64,000 bases of DNA, from assembly GCA_016931615.1 (NCBI GenBank), contig JAFGEL010000052.1, positions 19,834 to 83,833 on the forward strand, read 5' to 3'. Positions within the stretch are counted from its first letter, which is position 1. Each line of letters opens with the position of its first letter. Below, in pieces: positions 17,170 to 25,490 of this stretch. The position numbers and the translations under genes are program-made. The stretch is from Desulfuromonadales bacterium. Its GTDB lineage: Bacteria; Desulfobacterota; Desulfuromonadia; Desulfuromonadales; Geopsychrobacteraceae. Under the pieces are notes generated by a model that was not told the origin of the DNA, did not search any database, and saw only the letters and a list, made by a program, of their open reading frames with translations.

Positions 17170-18402
17170 ATGTCAAGCGTGACACTGCATAAAGATATGA
17201 CCATCAAAACTATTCTGGAACATTGGCCGGAAACGCTTGACGTATTCGTCGCCAACGGATTTGAAAATTTTCGTGACAAAAAACAGCGCAATGCCGTAGC
17301 TGCTTATTTAAAGTTGGAGCGTGCCGCCAAAACCAAGAATTACGATCTTGATAACTTCATGGGTTTGTTACAGGAAAAAATCGACGAACAGCTGAACCTG
17401 GCTGACGTCACCATGAAAAAAACTCGCAATAACGGCTCTGACGTCACGGTCACCGGGCTGCTCCCCTGCCCGGTTCGGCTGCCGCTGTTGGAGGGGTTTG
17501 ATAAATTTATTGAAAGCTATACACAAAAAACCGGTAACACGGTCAGCTACAAGCTGGAAGCCGCGTCCGTAGGGGCCGACTGGATCGAAGAAAACATAAA
17601 AAACATTGAAAACCCGGCGGAACTGCCCGACATATTTTTATCTGCCGGTTTCGAAACTTTTTTTGACCAGAAGACTATCGGCCGGTTCAAGGAAATGTCT
17701 GTTTTCACCGACTTGACTGGAGACACTGTCAACAGCGATTTTTCCGCCATCGATATCAGGGACCCTAAAAAGGACTATTCCATTATCGCCGCTGTCCCGG
17801 CTGTCTTCATGGTCAATCATGATGTCCGTGGCGATTTGCCGGTTCCACGCCGCTGGGCCGATCTGCTTGAACCGGAATTTGAACAAAAAGTCGCCCTGCC
17901 GGTGGGTGATTTCGACCTGTTCAATGCCATCCTGCTGGCTCTCCACCAGGAACATGGGAACGAGGGCATTGAAAAACTCGGGCGGTGCATGCTGAAGTCG
18001 ATGCATCCGTCACAAATGGTCAAGAATGCGAAACGGGTCGCCGAAGAAAAACCCTATGTCACGATCATGCCCTATTTCTTCACCAAAATGGCACGCATGG
18101 TCAAGAGTCTGGAAATTGTCTGGCCGGATGATGGCGCCATCGTCAGCCCGATCTTCATGCTCACCAAACATGTCAGCGTTGACAGGACTGCGCCGATTGC
18201 CGAATTCCTTTCAGGCAAAGCTGTCGGCGAGATTCTGGCTCAAAAAGGCCTGTTCCCGTCGCTTCATCCTGAGGTGGACAATCAACTTAATTTTGCCCAC
18301 CCGTGGAAGTGGATCGGCTGGGATTATATTTATCAGAACGACATCGGAGAGTTAATCAGACAGACCAACCAGGTGTTTGAAAACTCAATGAATGCAGCTT
18401 AA
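17170..18402 (+). CDS. cytoplasmic solute-binding-like protein with N-terminal DUF1858-like domain
   Basis: Protein of 410 aa with no signal peptide. Residues about 8-75 (MTIKTILEHWPETLDVF, then ANGFENF) resemble DUF1858/DUF542, the small helical module also found at the head of the Ric/ScdA iron-sulfur repair proteins. Residues about 90-400 look like a periplasmic binding protein fold of the iron/thiamine type (LPCPVRLPLLEGFDKF, PDIFLSAGFETFFD, KVALPVGDFDLFNAI). Cys100 in the LPCP motif is notable. The start at 17170 has GGGAG ahead; an upstream in-frame start at 17113 lacks one. It heads a four-gene unit behind an FNR-type box, divergent from hcp. A role in binding a metal, cluster or tetrapyrrole inside the cell is inference. 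Confidence 0.75.
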   Translation: MSSVTLHKDMTIKTILEHWPETLDVFVANGFENFRDKKQRNAVAAYLKLERAAKTKNYDLDNFMGLLQEKIDEQLNLADVTMKKTRNNGSDVTVTGLLPCPVRLPLLEGFDKFIESYTQKTGNTVSYKLEAASVGADWIEENIKNIENPAELPDIFLSAGFETFFDQKTIGRFKEMSVFTDLTGDTVNSDFSAIDIRDPKKDYSIIAAVPAVFMVNHDVRGDLPVPRRWADLLEPEFEQKVALPVGDFDLFNAILLALHQEHGNEGIEKLGRCMLKSMHPSQMVKNAKRVAEEKPYVTIMPYFFTKMARMVKSLEIVWPDDGAIVSPIFMLTKHVSVDRTAPIAEFLSGKAVGEILAQKGLFPSLHPEVDNQLNFAHPWKWIGWDYIYQNDIGELIRQTNQVFENSMNAA

Positions 18403-18413
18403 AGGATCAAACC

Positions 18414-19097
18414 ATGCGATTCCTGACCATTTCCGGCCCACCGTCGTCCGGCAAAACATCCGTTATTCTACGGGTCATCGAAGCATTACAGTTGCGTGAA
18501 AAGAAAATTGGCGTCATAAAATTCGACTGCCTGCTGACAGATGACGACAAACGCTATGCCGAAAAAGGAGTGCTGGTCCAGAAAGGGTTGTCCGGCGCGC
18601 TCTGTCCTGACCACTACTTTGTCAGCAACATCGAATCATGTGTCACCTGGGGGCACGAAAACGGCTGCGAATACCTGATCAGCGAAAGTGCCGGACTCTG
18701 CAACCGCTGTTCACCGCACATCAATGAAATCACCGCCGTCTGTGTGATTGATAACCTCAGCGGCATCAACACGCCACGTAAAATCGGACCGATGCTGAAA
18801 TCGGCGGATATTGTCGTCATCACCAAAGGCGATATTGTTTCCCAAGCCGAACGCGAAGTCTTTGCTTCACGGGTGAAACAGGTGAATCCAGGCGCGATCA
18901 TTATGCATGTCAACGGAATTACCGGGCAGGGCGCCTTTGAGCTGACCAGCCTTTTCGAAGAGGCCTCGGACATTGAAACGCTGAAAGGCAAAACCCTGCG
19001 TTTCTCCATGCCTTCGGCACTCTGCTCCTACTGCCTGGGAGAAACCCGCATCGGTGAAGAACACCAGACCGGTAACATCAGAAAGATGGATATCTGA
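18414..19097 (+). CDS. HypB/CobW-like P-loop GTPase
   Basis: Predicted nucleotide-dependent metallochaperone of 227 aa. Seen: P-loop GPPSSGKTS (8-16), an acidic CLLTDDD segment after KFD (about 37-46), ESAGLCNRCSPH (91-102) with Cys96 and Cys99, base-specificity motif TKGD (137-140), and a C-terminal CSYCLGE pair (Cys204, Cys207). The SIMIBI GTPases HypB, UreG and CobW deliver nickel, cobalt or zinc to enzymes; the paired cysteines fit a metal-carrying role, but this protein is outside the named families as far as I can judge. It starts 11 nt after the preceding gene and ends 3 nt before the next, so it is firmly in the operon. Confidence 0.78.
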   Translation: MRFLTISGPPSSGKTSVILRVIEALQLREKKIGVIKFDCLLTDDDKRYAEKGVLVQKGLSGALCPDHYFVSNIESCVTWGHENGCEYLISESAGLCNRCSPHINEITAVCVIDNLSGINTPRKIGPMLKSADIVVITKGDIVSQAEREVFASRVKQVNPGAIIMHVNGITGQGAFELTSLFEEASDIETLKGKTLRFSMPSALCSYCLGETRIGEEHQTGNIRKMDI

Positions 19098-19100
19098 ACG

Positions 19101-20099
19101 ATGAAAGCGACATCTCTTTATCATAAACCGCTGGCTGTCACCCTTGAAGAGCACCCTTATATTGAAGATTTTCTGTCTTCTTTCGGCCTCGAAATTCAGC
19201 CGACAACGACAAGTCTGGAAGAGTATCTGGACACACTTGATCCTGATCTGCTGGAAGATCTCGGAATCAGTTCTGAACAGCTGCGCAAGTCTCTCGACGA
19301 TTTCCTTGCAGGTATGCTGGCGTTGCAGAGCCCACTGGATAAAGTCGAGTCATTGACCATCATCGGTGGTCGGGATAAGACGGGACGTCCGGAGCACATT
19401 GAACTGACCCTGAGACCGGGGGAAGTGGTCTGCATCGTCGGCCCGACCGGCTCCGGCAAAAGCCGTCTTTTGGCAGACATTGAGTGGGTGGCACAGGGGG
19501 ACACACCTACCGGTCGAAAAATTCTCATCAATGATCAGGTCCCGGACAGCAAATGGCGTTTTTCCACTGAGCATAAGCTGGTGGCCCAGCTTTCACAGAA
19601 CATGAACTTTGTCATGGATCTGTCGGCAGAAGAATTCATCCGCATGCATGCTGAAAGCCGCCTGGTTACGAACCCGGAAGAGAAAATCGCCCAGATCCTG
19701 GAACAGGCTAACGAGCTGGCCGGAGAGAGGTTCAGCCCGAACACGCCGGTAACCTCCTTAAGCGGTGGACAGTCGCGTGCACTGATGATTGCCGACATGG
19801 CCATCTTAAGCAAATCCCCGATCGCCCTGATCGATGAAATAGAGAATGCCGGCATCGATCGCAAAAAAGCGCTGGACCTCCTGGTAAAAGAAGAAAAGAT
19901 CATCCTTATGGCTACCCATGATCCGATTCTGGCCTTGATGGGTGACCGGCGTCTGGTTATTCGCAACGGCGGTATCGACAAGATCATAGAATCGAGTCCA
20001 GCTGAGCGGAAAAACCTGATCGCCCTGGAAGAACTCGACAATAAACTGCTCGCGCTGCGAAATCGTATTCGCGGCGGAGAAACCCTGGAAAATATTTAA
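19101..20099 (+). CDS. orphan ABC-type ATPase with N-terminal helical domain
   Basis: ATP-binding cassette protein of 332 aa. Seen: residues 1-75 form a helical head with HPYIEDFLSSFGL that resembles the DUF1858-like segment of the first gene in this operon; then Walker A GPTGSGKS (114-121), signature LSGGQ (220-224), Walker B IALIDE (241-246) and the switch His in ATHD (273). There is no membrane segment, and no permease gene is adjacent, so a classical transporter is unlikely. SufC-like or repair-type action on the partner proteins is a reasonable inference. It starts 3 nt after the GTPase gene. Confidence 0.8.
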   Translation: MKATSLYHKPLAVTLEEHPYIEDFLSSFGLEIQPTTTSLEEYLDTLDPDLLEDLGISSEQLRKSLDDFLAGMLALQSPLDKVESLTIIGGRDKTGRPEHIELTLRPGEVVCIVGPTGSGKSRLLADIEWVAQGDTPTGRKILINDQVPDSKWRFSTEHKLVAQLSQNMNFVMDLSAEEFIRMHAESRLVTNPEEKIAQILEQANELAGERFSPNTPVTSLSGGQSRALMIADMAILSKSPIALIDEIENAGIDRKKALDLLVKEEKIILMATHDPILALMGDRRLVIRNGGIDKIIESSPAERKNLIALEELDNKLLALRNRIRGGETLENI

Positions 20100-20110
20100 G
20101 GAGTGATAAA

Positions 20111-20353
20111 ATGCACGATGGTTGCAACGGACGTTTTGAAAATGGAAGTCTGATCGTCAATAAGTTAAGACAGATGGGCTTCAGCAGCATGTTGATGCCG
20201 ACCCCCCTGAAACTGACTTGTGAAGCTTGCGAGGCAACTTTTACCATGCATACCATGGAAAGCAGCTGCAGCAACTGCGGCATGGTCTATGGAGTGACCC
20301 CCTGCCATGCAACCGATCCGGCAAGTATTCAGCCGGCAGGGGTGGGTTACTAA
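20111..20353 (+). CDS. small zinc-ribbon protein
   Basis: Protein of 80 aa not recognised as a named family. Seen: a CX2C-X12-CX2C knuckle pair (Cys37, Cys40, Cys53, Cys56) inside LTCEACEATFTMHTMESSC, plus isolated Cys5 and Cys65. It begins 11 nt after the ABC ATPase and has a perfect TAAGGAG ribosome site, so it is a true gene and the last member of the four-gene unit. It may bind zinc, or hold a metal or cluster for the partner proteins. A convergent PilZ gene follows after 56 nt. Confidence 0.75.
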   Translation: MHDGCNGRFENGSLIVNKLRQMGFSSMLMPTPLKLTCEACEATFTMHTMESSCSNCGMVYGVTPCHATDPASIQPAGVGY

Positions 20354-20409
20354 ACGATTGGTATATCTGCCTCAATAAATAAAGTCAACCAACGGGTGGC
20401 GGAGGCGCG

Positions 20410-21060
20410 TTATCGGGGGACCTGGGTGGCCAGCCCGGAAATAAAACTCCAAAGAATGTCTTTCAGGTCGCTTCCGAAGTCATTAAATTTTATCCCGACA
20501 CTGTGTTTGCCACCTACCGGGTCTTTACCCTTCTGAGTCCAGCAGACGGTTCCATCCAGGGTAAAAATATCATCCTGATCAGGCAGCGAAAACTCAACGG
20601 CAATCCCCCCCCCAACCCGTGGCAGAGAATAGGAAGAGGCAATTTCCAAACAGGCTCCTTCCATACTCAGGTTAATAAAGCTTCCGTGGCATTGCACTTT
20701 GTTGTAAAGAATCCGGGTGACAACCTGAGACTCAAACTGATAACGAAAATGATCACGGGCCCCGGTCATCATCCCCTGTAGAATCGCCAGAAACTGCTCA
20801 ATGCTGCGTTTACTCTCATTTGAAGCTGAGGCATTGGCAAATAAAGCGTTGCGCTCATCAATCACCTCGTCAAGCAGTTTACGATAACGAAAAAAACGTT
20901 TCAGTAAATCACTTCTATCGAAGGTGAAACCGTTGGACGAAACCAGGACATTCTTAACCCGAACCTGTGCTGAACAGTGCTCGCATTGAATCGTATCGAT
21001 TTCCGCAAGCAGAGCTGAGCTGATATATTTGTCACATTCCGGGCATTTCATAATCAACAT
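20410..21060 (-). CDS. zinc-ribbon and PilZ domain protein
   Basis: Predicted cyclic-di-GMP effector of 216 aa. Seen: an N-terminal CPEC/CEHC zinc ribbon (Cys6, Cys9, Cys26, Cys29), a helical middle (about 50-105), and a C-terminal PilZ domain (about 105-205) with the NLSMEG half of the consensus (D/N)xSxxG. The Arg-rich half RxxxR is degenerate (only TRILYNK precedes), so c-di-GMP binding is uncertain. GGGGAA precedes the start ATG; a second ATG lies three codons in. It lies just downstream of the HD-GYP gene on the same strand (31 nt), so it joins that signalling operon. Confidence 0.8.
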   Translation of the reverse strand: MLIMKCPECDKYISSALLAEIDTIQCEHCSAQVRVKNVLVSSNGFTFDRSDLLKRFFRYRKLLDEVIDERNALFANASASNESKRSIEQFLAILQGMMTGARDHFRYQFESQVVTRILYNKVQCHGSFINLSMEGACLEIASSYSLPRVGGGIAVEFSLPDQDDIFTLDGTVCWTQKGKDPVGGKHSVGIKFNDFGSDLKDILWSFISGLATQVPR

Positions 21061-21090
21061 AATTATTCCCCAAGTGAAATCTCTGACAGG

Positions 21091-22230
21091 TTAGCGTCCT
21101 GCCTCCAGGCCGAAATCGTTGTGAAAAACCTCCTGATCCCGATAACGATCTCTGATCTTGAGAATATCGTCCAGATGCTCTACAAACAATTCGACCATCA
21201 GCGGCTCAAAATGTTGGCCGGATTCCTCCTTCAAGATCGCGACCGCTTTATCCACCGGCCAGGCCTGTTTGTAAGGACGTTCCGAGGTCAAAGCGTCAAA
21301 AACATCGCTGATTGCCGCGATACGTGCCGCAATCGGAATTGCATCACCGACCAAACCATGCGGATAACCGCTACCATCCCATTTTTCGTGATGGTAGAGT
21401 GCTGTTTCCCGTGCCAGGGTGATCAGCCTGGAATCATGATCGCCGATAATTTTTGCCCCGATTTTCGGATGCTGTTTCATAACATCCCACTCTTCGCGGC
21501 TGAGCTTACCCGGTTTTAACAGGATGCTGTCAGGAATGCCGATTTTTCCGACGTCGTGCATAGTACTGGCATACAGCAACAATTCGGAAAATTCCGTCCC
21601 CAGACCACGTTTTTCCGCCAGAAGCTGACAAACATGACTCATTCTTTTGACATGCGCCCCGGTCTCATTGTCTCTCAACTCTCCGGCAGCGCCCAGCCTC
21701 TGAACTATTTCAAATTGGGTTTCCCGAATTTCTTTGGTCCGTTTCAGAACCTCGGATTCCATGAGATCGGCCCTCAGGACCTGGCGCGTATAGAACATGC
21801 GCGTATTGAGAGTATTTTCGATACGCAGGAGTACTTCCCAGTCCTCAAAAGGTTTGGTCAGGAAATCTTTGGCCCCGGCCGCCAAAGCCTGCTGCCGCGT
21901 ATCCTGATCGGTTTGCGCAGTCAGCACAATCACCGGCAGGAAATCATCTAAAATGATTTTTTCCAGCAGCTTGAGAACATCAATGCCCGACAGGCCCGGC
22001 ATGCGGATATCCAGCAGGACAAGATCGAAGTCGTGTTCCCGACAAAGCGGCATAACCTGTGTGGGATCGGTTGTGGAATAGATGTTGGAGTAATCTTCTT
22101 CTTCGAGGACAGCTTCCAACAAAGCAACATTCGCGGGGTTGTCATCGACAATCAGAATCTTGGCGTCATGAATATCGGCAAGTGCCGCGTGCACAACCAG
22201 ATCATCGAGATCGAACGCAGTGTTTATCAT
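21091..22230 (-). CDS. response regulator with HD-GYP c-di-GMP phosphodiesterase domain
   Basis: Two-domain protein of 379 aa: receiver (about 22-145, acceptor Asp74 in LLDIRMPG), a coiled linker, then an HD-GYP domain (about 170-360) with MHDVGKIGIPD (His225, Asp226), TGAHVKRM, HHEKWDGSGYP (GYP at 288-290) and ISDVFDALTSERPYK. All residues of an active HD-GYP enzyme are visible, so it should degrade cyclic-di-GMP when phosphorylated. Its start overlaps the stop of the hybrid kinase gene by 4 nt (22227-22230), so the kinase is its probable partner. Confidence 0.93.
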   Translation of the reverse strand: MINTAFDLDDLVVHAALADIHDAKILIVDDNPANVALLEAVLEEEDYSNIYSTTDPTQVMPLCREHDFDLVLLDIRMPGLSGIDVLKLLEKIILDDFLPVIVLTAQTDQDTRQQALAAGAKDFLTKPFEDWEVLLRIENTLNTRMFYTRQVLRADLMESEVLKRTKEIRETQFEIVQRLGAAGELRDNETGAHVKRMSHVCQLLAEKRGLGTEFSELLLYASTMHDVGKIGIPDSILLKPGKLSREEWDVMKQHPKIGAKIIGDHDSRLITLARETALYHHEKWDGSGYPHGLVGDAIPIAARIAAISDVFDALTSERPYKQAWPVDKAVAILKEESGQHFEPLMVELFVEHLDDILKIRDRYRDQEVFHNDFGLEAGR

Positions 22231-25200
22231 TCTACCCCCAAAGTCTCTGTTAAAGTTTTCTTCAGCAGGTCAATCTTGACCGGCTTGGATAAATAACCAT
22301 TGAAACCGAATTTTTCTATTTTTTTCACAGTCTTTTCCATCGCATCCGCACTGACCACCACAACGGGAACAAATTCCGTCTCAGGCTGCGCTTTCAACTG
22401 TCGATAAACCTGAAATCCGTCTATGCCCGGCAAATTCAGATCAAGAAGAATAAGATCCGGAGTCCTGTTTATCGCTGCTTGAATTCCCGCTTCTCCACTG
22501 TCGGCGATTTCCAGGGTGAAACCACCGATATCATCGACAACTTCACGCATAAAACTGATATTTGTCGGGTTATCTTCGATATACAAGAGATGTTTCAAAT
22601 GTTCATCACTGCTTTCCGCTTTTTCAATCTCAGCGCCATTGTTCAGACTCGCCTCGACTTGCTCAAGAGGAACCTTTTTAGTACACAACGGCAAAACAAA
22701 CCAGAAACGACTCCCCTCTCCCAGCCGACTTTCAAAACCGATTTCTCCTCCCATATGCTCAACCAGCTGCTTCGTAATCGTCATGCCGATCCCCGTACCT
22801 TCAATCGCGTCGGGGTTATCCACCATCCTGGTAAAGGGCATAAAGACATCTTTATGCTTGTCTTCAGCAATGCCCAGGCCGTTGTCTGAAACAGCAAAAC
22901 GTAAGAATCCGGCATCTTCCAATGCGGTTGAAATCTCAACGGTACCGCCCTGATGGTTGTATTTGACCGCGTTGGACAACAGGTTGAGCAAAACCTGTTT
23001 GGTCCTCGTCTGATCAGCTCTGATGAAGGGAAAGTGATGGCCGGAACAACGATTGATAAGAGTAATCGATTTGTTGTCCGCCAAAGGTTGGGCGAGAGAA
23101 AGGCATTCCCTCAGAATCTGCTGAGGATCAACGGGCTCGAGGGAAAGAGTAAATTCCCCCGACTCGATACGTGCCAGGTCCAGAACTTCATTAATCAGCT
23201 GCAACAGGTGATCGCCTGCCGACAAGATCTGCTCCGCCATGTGGCGCTGTTTCTCCGTCAACGGATGTTTTTTACTCTTCAACATCAACTGCGAAAATCC
23301 GTTGATCGCATTAAGCGGAGTTCTCAGTTCATGGCTCATCCGTGACAGAAAGATTGATTTTGCCTGATTGGCGCTGACAGCCTGTTTCTGTGCTCTGCGT
23401 AATTCAGTAATATTCTCTTTGACGGCTGCGTAATTGGTAATCTCTCCATGCAGATTTTTGATCGGCACAATCAGCACATTCTCTTCGTAATGTTCGCCAT
23501 TTTTCTTTTTATTGACAAATTCGCCCTGCCAAACTTTACCGCGGCTAATCGTTTTCCATAATTGCGTAAATCTGGCGGCAGGGGTTTTTCCTGATTGCAG
23601 AATGCGTGGATTTTTACCGATAACTTCAGCAGAACGATAACCGGTGGTTTCTTCAAAGGCCGCATTGACGAATTCAATACGCCCTTCAGTATCCGTTATA
23701 ACGATACTATCGGGTGACTGCTCAATCACCAGTCTTAACTTACGGGTTTCTTCTTCAGCCTCCACCCGCGTCGTCACATCACGTGAATTGAGAATGTATG
23801 CTTCCGATCCGTCGTCCTGCTCAAATTTACGGATCAATGATTCCAATACGCGATACGACCCGTCAGGGGTGACAACCCTGTACCTCATCAAATCCATTGC
23901 TTGATATTTCGCGTAAAGCTCATGCATATCGAGATAGGTCATATCTTCCGGTTTGATCAGGTTACGAACATCCTGACCGATGACATCCGACGGGGAAAAC
24001 CCCAGAATACTCTCCGCCGAAGGGCTGGTGTAGGTGATCATTCCGGCAGCATCGACAATGGTGATGATATCGGAAATATTTTCGATCAGTCTGCGGAAAT
24101 GGCGCTCACTTTTGATCAGTGTCAACTGCGCTTTTTTACGCTTAAAAATCTGTTCTTCAAGTGCAGATGTCCGTTCTTTGACCTTATCTTCGAGCTGTTC
24201 CTTGGCCTCCAGAAGAGCTTTCTCAGCTTTCTTCTTTGCGGTCATATCGAGTGTATACTCAATCATCTGAATCAGCTTACCGGATGGATCAAAAACCGGA
24301 TAACCATGAACTTCAACAGTAATTTTTTCACCGTGGGAATTCGTATGCACATGTTCAAGAACAACCGGTTTTCCGGTTTTTTTAACGATCTGTAAATGAC
24401 ATGGATGTTCCTGTCTTGAGCAGGGCAGCAACTGGTGATGACTCAATGCATGACAGGTCATGGTCTCTTTTCCAACCGTCAGACCTGCAGCCGTATTGGC
24501 AAGCACAATTTCGTAATTGTCTGCATTGATGACGCAAAACGGGTGTCCCAGCGATTCAATGATATTGAGCAGAAAAGCCGCCTGATCCGCGACATGATCT
24601 TCAGCCTGTTTACGCTCGGCCACTTCTTTCTCCAGTTCCAGGGTACGAACCTGAACTTTTTTCTCCAGATTTTCGTTGGCAGCCACAAGTTCCAGCTGAT
24701 AGCCGTCCCTTTCATTCAGAATGCGGCGACTTGAGCGCAGAACGAAACTCCCCAGCAGCAGAATTAAACCGGCCATGACTATTCCTGAAGTGTTTTCCAC
24801 GCTGTTAAATCTGCGCACAAACCCGGCATGAATAGCATGAATACGCTCCATTTCCTGCTGACTCTCAAAATGTAACCGGTACGAATTTTCCAGAATCCGC
24901 ACGAAAAACGGCTCTATGCCTTTGTAATGCTGGCTGACTCTATTCACGGCTTCCGCAACAAGCTGTGCATCGCGTTTTTCAAACGCCTTGATTTTTAATT
25001 TTATCACTGCGGAAAATTGTTCAACGATCTGATCAAGGTCGGTTAATTTGGCCGTGAGCTCGATCAGCTGCAAATCTATTTTTTGGATTTGATAATTCTT
25101 GTAAGTCAGCTGCCGAGTAATGATCTCTTCACCGCCGAAGTTTACCGGATAAGATTCAACCCATTCGCCACCCTGATGTAAAACCTCCAGGGTACGATCA

Positions 25201-25487
25201 ACGTCATGTCTCAGCGTTTCAAAGCGTCTGAAAATTCGGTTCATTTCCGATGCACTGTTGACATTCGCCAGATCATGTATCTTGACGTTGATCTCAAACA
25301 GTTTCTTCTGCAGAACATGAGATATTTCGACTTTGATTTGTTCGTTTTTGACCAGGCCCTGCAAATAATTTTGGCGCTGTTCTAGCAAAATATTGCCGGC
25401 TTTCAAACCGGCCAAACTGAACAGAACAAAACCGACCAGTACGGTTATCTGTGCAATGATTGGTTGCTTGAGGTGTTTTAGAATCAT
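22227..25487 (-). CDS. membrane hybrid histidine kinase with three PAS domains and a receiver
   Basis: Sensor of 1086 aa. Seen: a hydrophobic segment at about 12-32 and another near 235-255 framing a helical extracytoplasmic domain; a PAS domain (about 300-420) with a Cys/His-rich patch (CHALSHHQLLPC and EHPCHL); two more PAS domains (about 455-580 and 585-700); HisKA with MSHELRTPLNAI (His about 718); a HATPase with NLLSNAVKYN, DNGLGI and GTGIGMTI; a C-terminal receiver with LLDLNLPG. The solute-binding lipoprotein gene lies 3 nt upstream and the HD-GYP regulator overlaps downstream. The inferred path is ligand-loaded binding protein to kinase to HD-GYP, tying an external solute to c-di-GMP. 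Confidence 0.92.
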   Translation of the reverse strand: MILKHLKQPIIAQITVLVGFVLFSLAGLKAGNILLEQRQNYLQGLVKNEQIKVEISHVLQKKLFEINVKIHDLANVNSASEMNRIFRRFETLRHDVDRTLEVLHQGGEWVESYPVNFGGEEIITRQLTYKNYQIQKIDLQLIELTAKLTDLDQIVEQFSAVIKLKIKAFEKRDAQLVAEAVNRVSQHYKGIEPFFVRILENSYRLHFESQQEMERIHAIHAGFVRRFNSVENTSGIVMAGLILLLGSFVLRSSRRILNERDGYQLELVAANENLEKKVQVRTLELEKEVAERKQAEDHVADQAAFLLNIIESLGHPFCVINADNYEIVLANTAAGLTVGKETMTCHALSHHQLLPCSRQEHPCHLQIVKKTGKPVVLEHVHTNSHGEKITVEVHGYPVFDPSGKLIQMIEYTLDMTAKKKAEKALLEAKEQLEDKVKERTSALEEQIFKRKKAQLTLIKSERHFRRLIENISDIITIVDAAGMITYTSPSAESILGFSPSDVIGQDVRNLIKPEDMTYLDMHELYAKYQAMDLMRYRVVTPDGSYRVLESLIRKFEQDDGSEAYILNSRDVTTRVEAEEETRKLRLVIEQSPDSIVITDTEGRIEFVNAAFEETTGYRSAEVIGKNPRILQSGKTPAARFTQLWKTISRGKVWQGEFVNKKKNGEHYEENVLIVPIKNLHGEITNYAAVKENITELRRAQKQAVSANQAKSIFLSRMSHELRTPLNAINGFSQLMLKSKKHPLTEKQRHMAEQILSAGDHLLQLINEVLDLARIESGEFTLSLEPVDPQQILRECLSLAQPLADNKSITLINRCSGHHFPFIRADQTRTKQVLLNLLSNAVKYNHQGGTVEISTALEDAGFLRFAVSDNGLGIAEDKHKDVFMPFTRMVDNPDAIEGTGIGMTITKQLVEHMGGEIGFESRLGEGSRFWFVLPLCTKKVPLEQVEASLNNGAEIEKAESSDEHLKHLLYIEDNPTNISFMREVVDDIGGFTLEIADSGEAGIQAAINRTPDLILLDLNLPGIDGFQVYRQLKAQPETEFVPVVVVSADAMEKTVKKIEKFGFNGYLSKPVKIDLLKKTLTETLGVE

Positions 25488-25490
25488 GAT

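Noticed and set aside
17170-20099. ABC importer
   Set aside because: A binding-like protein and an ABC ATPase look like one, but no membrane permease is present and the binding protein has no signal peptide.
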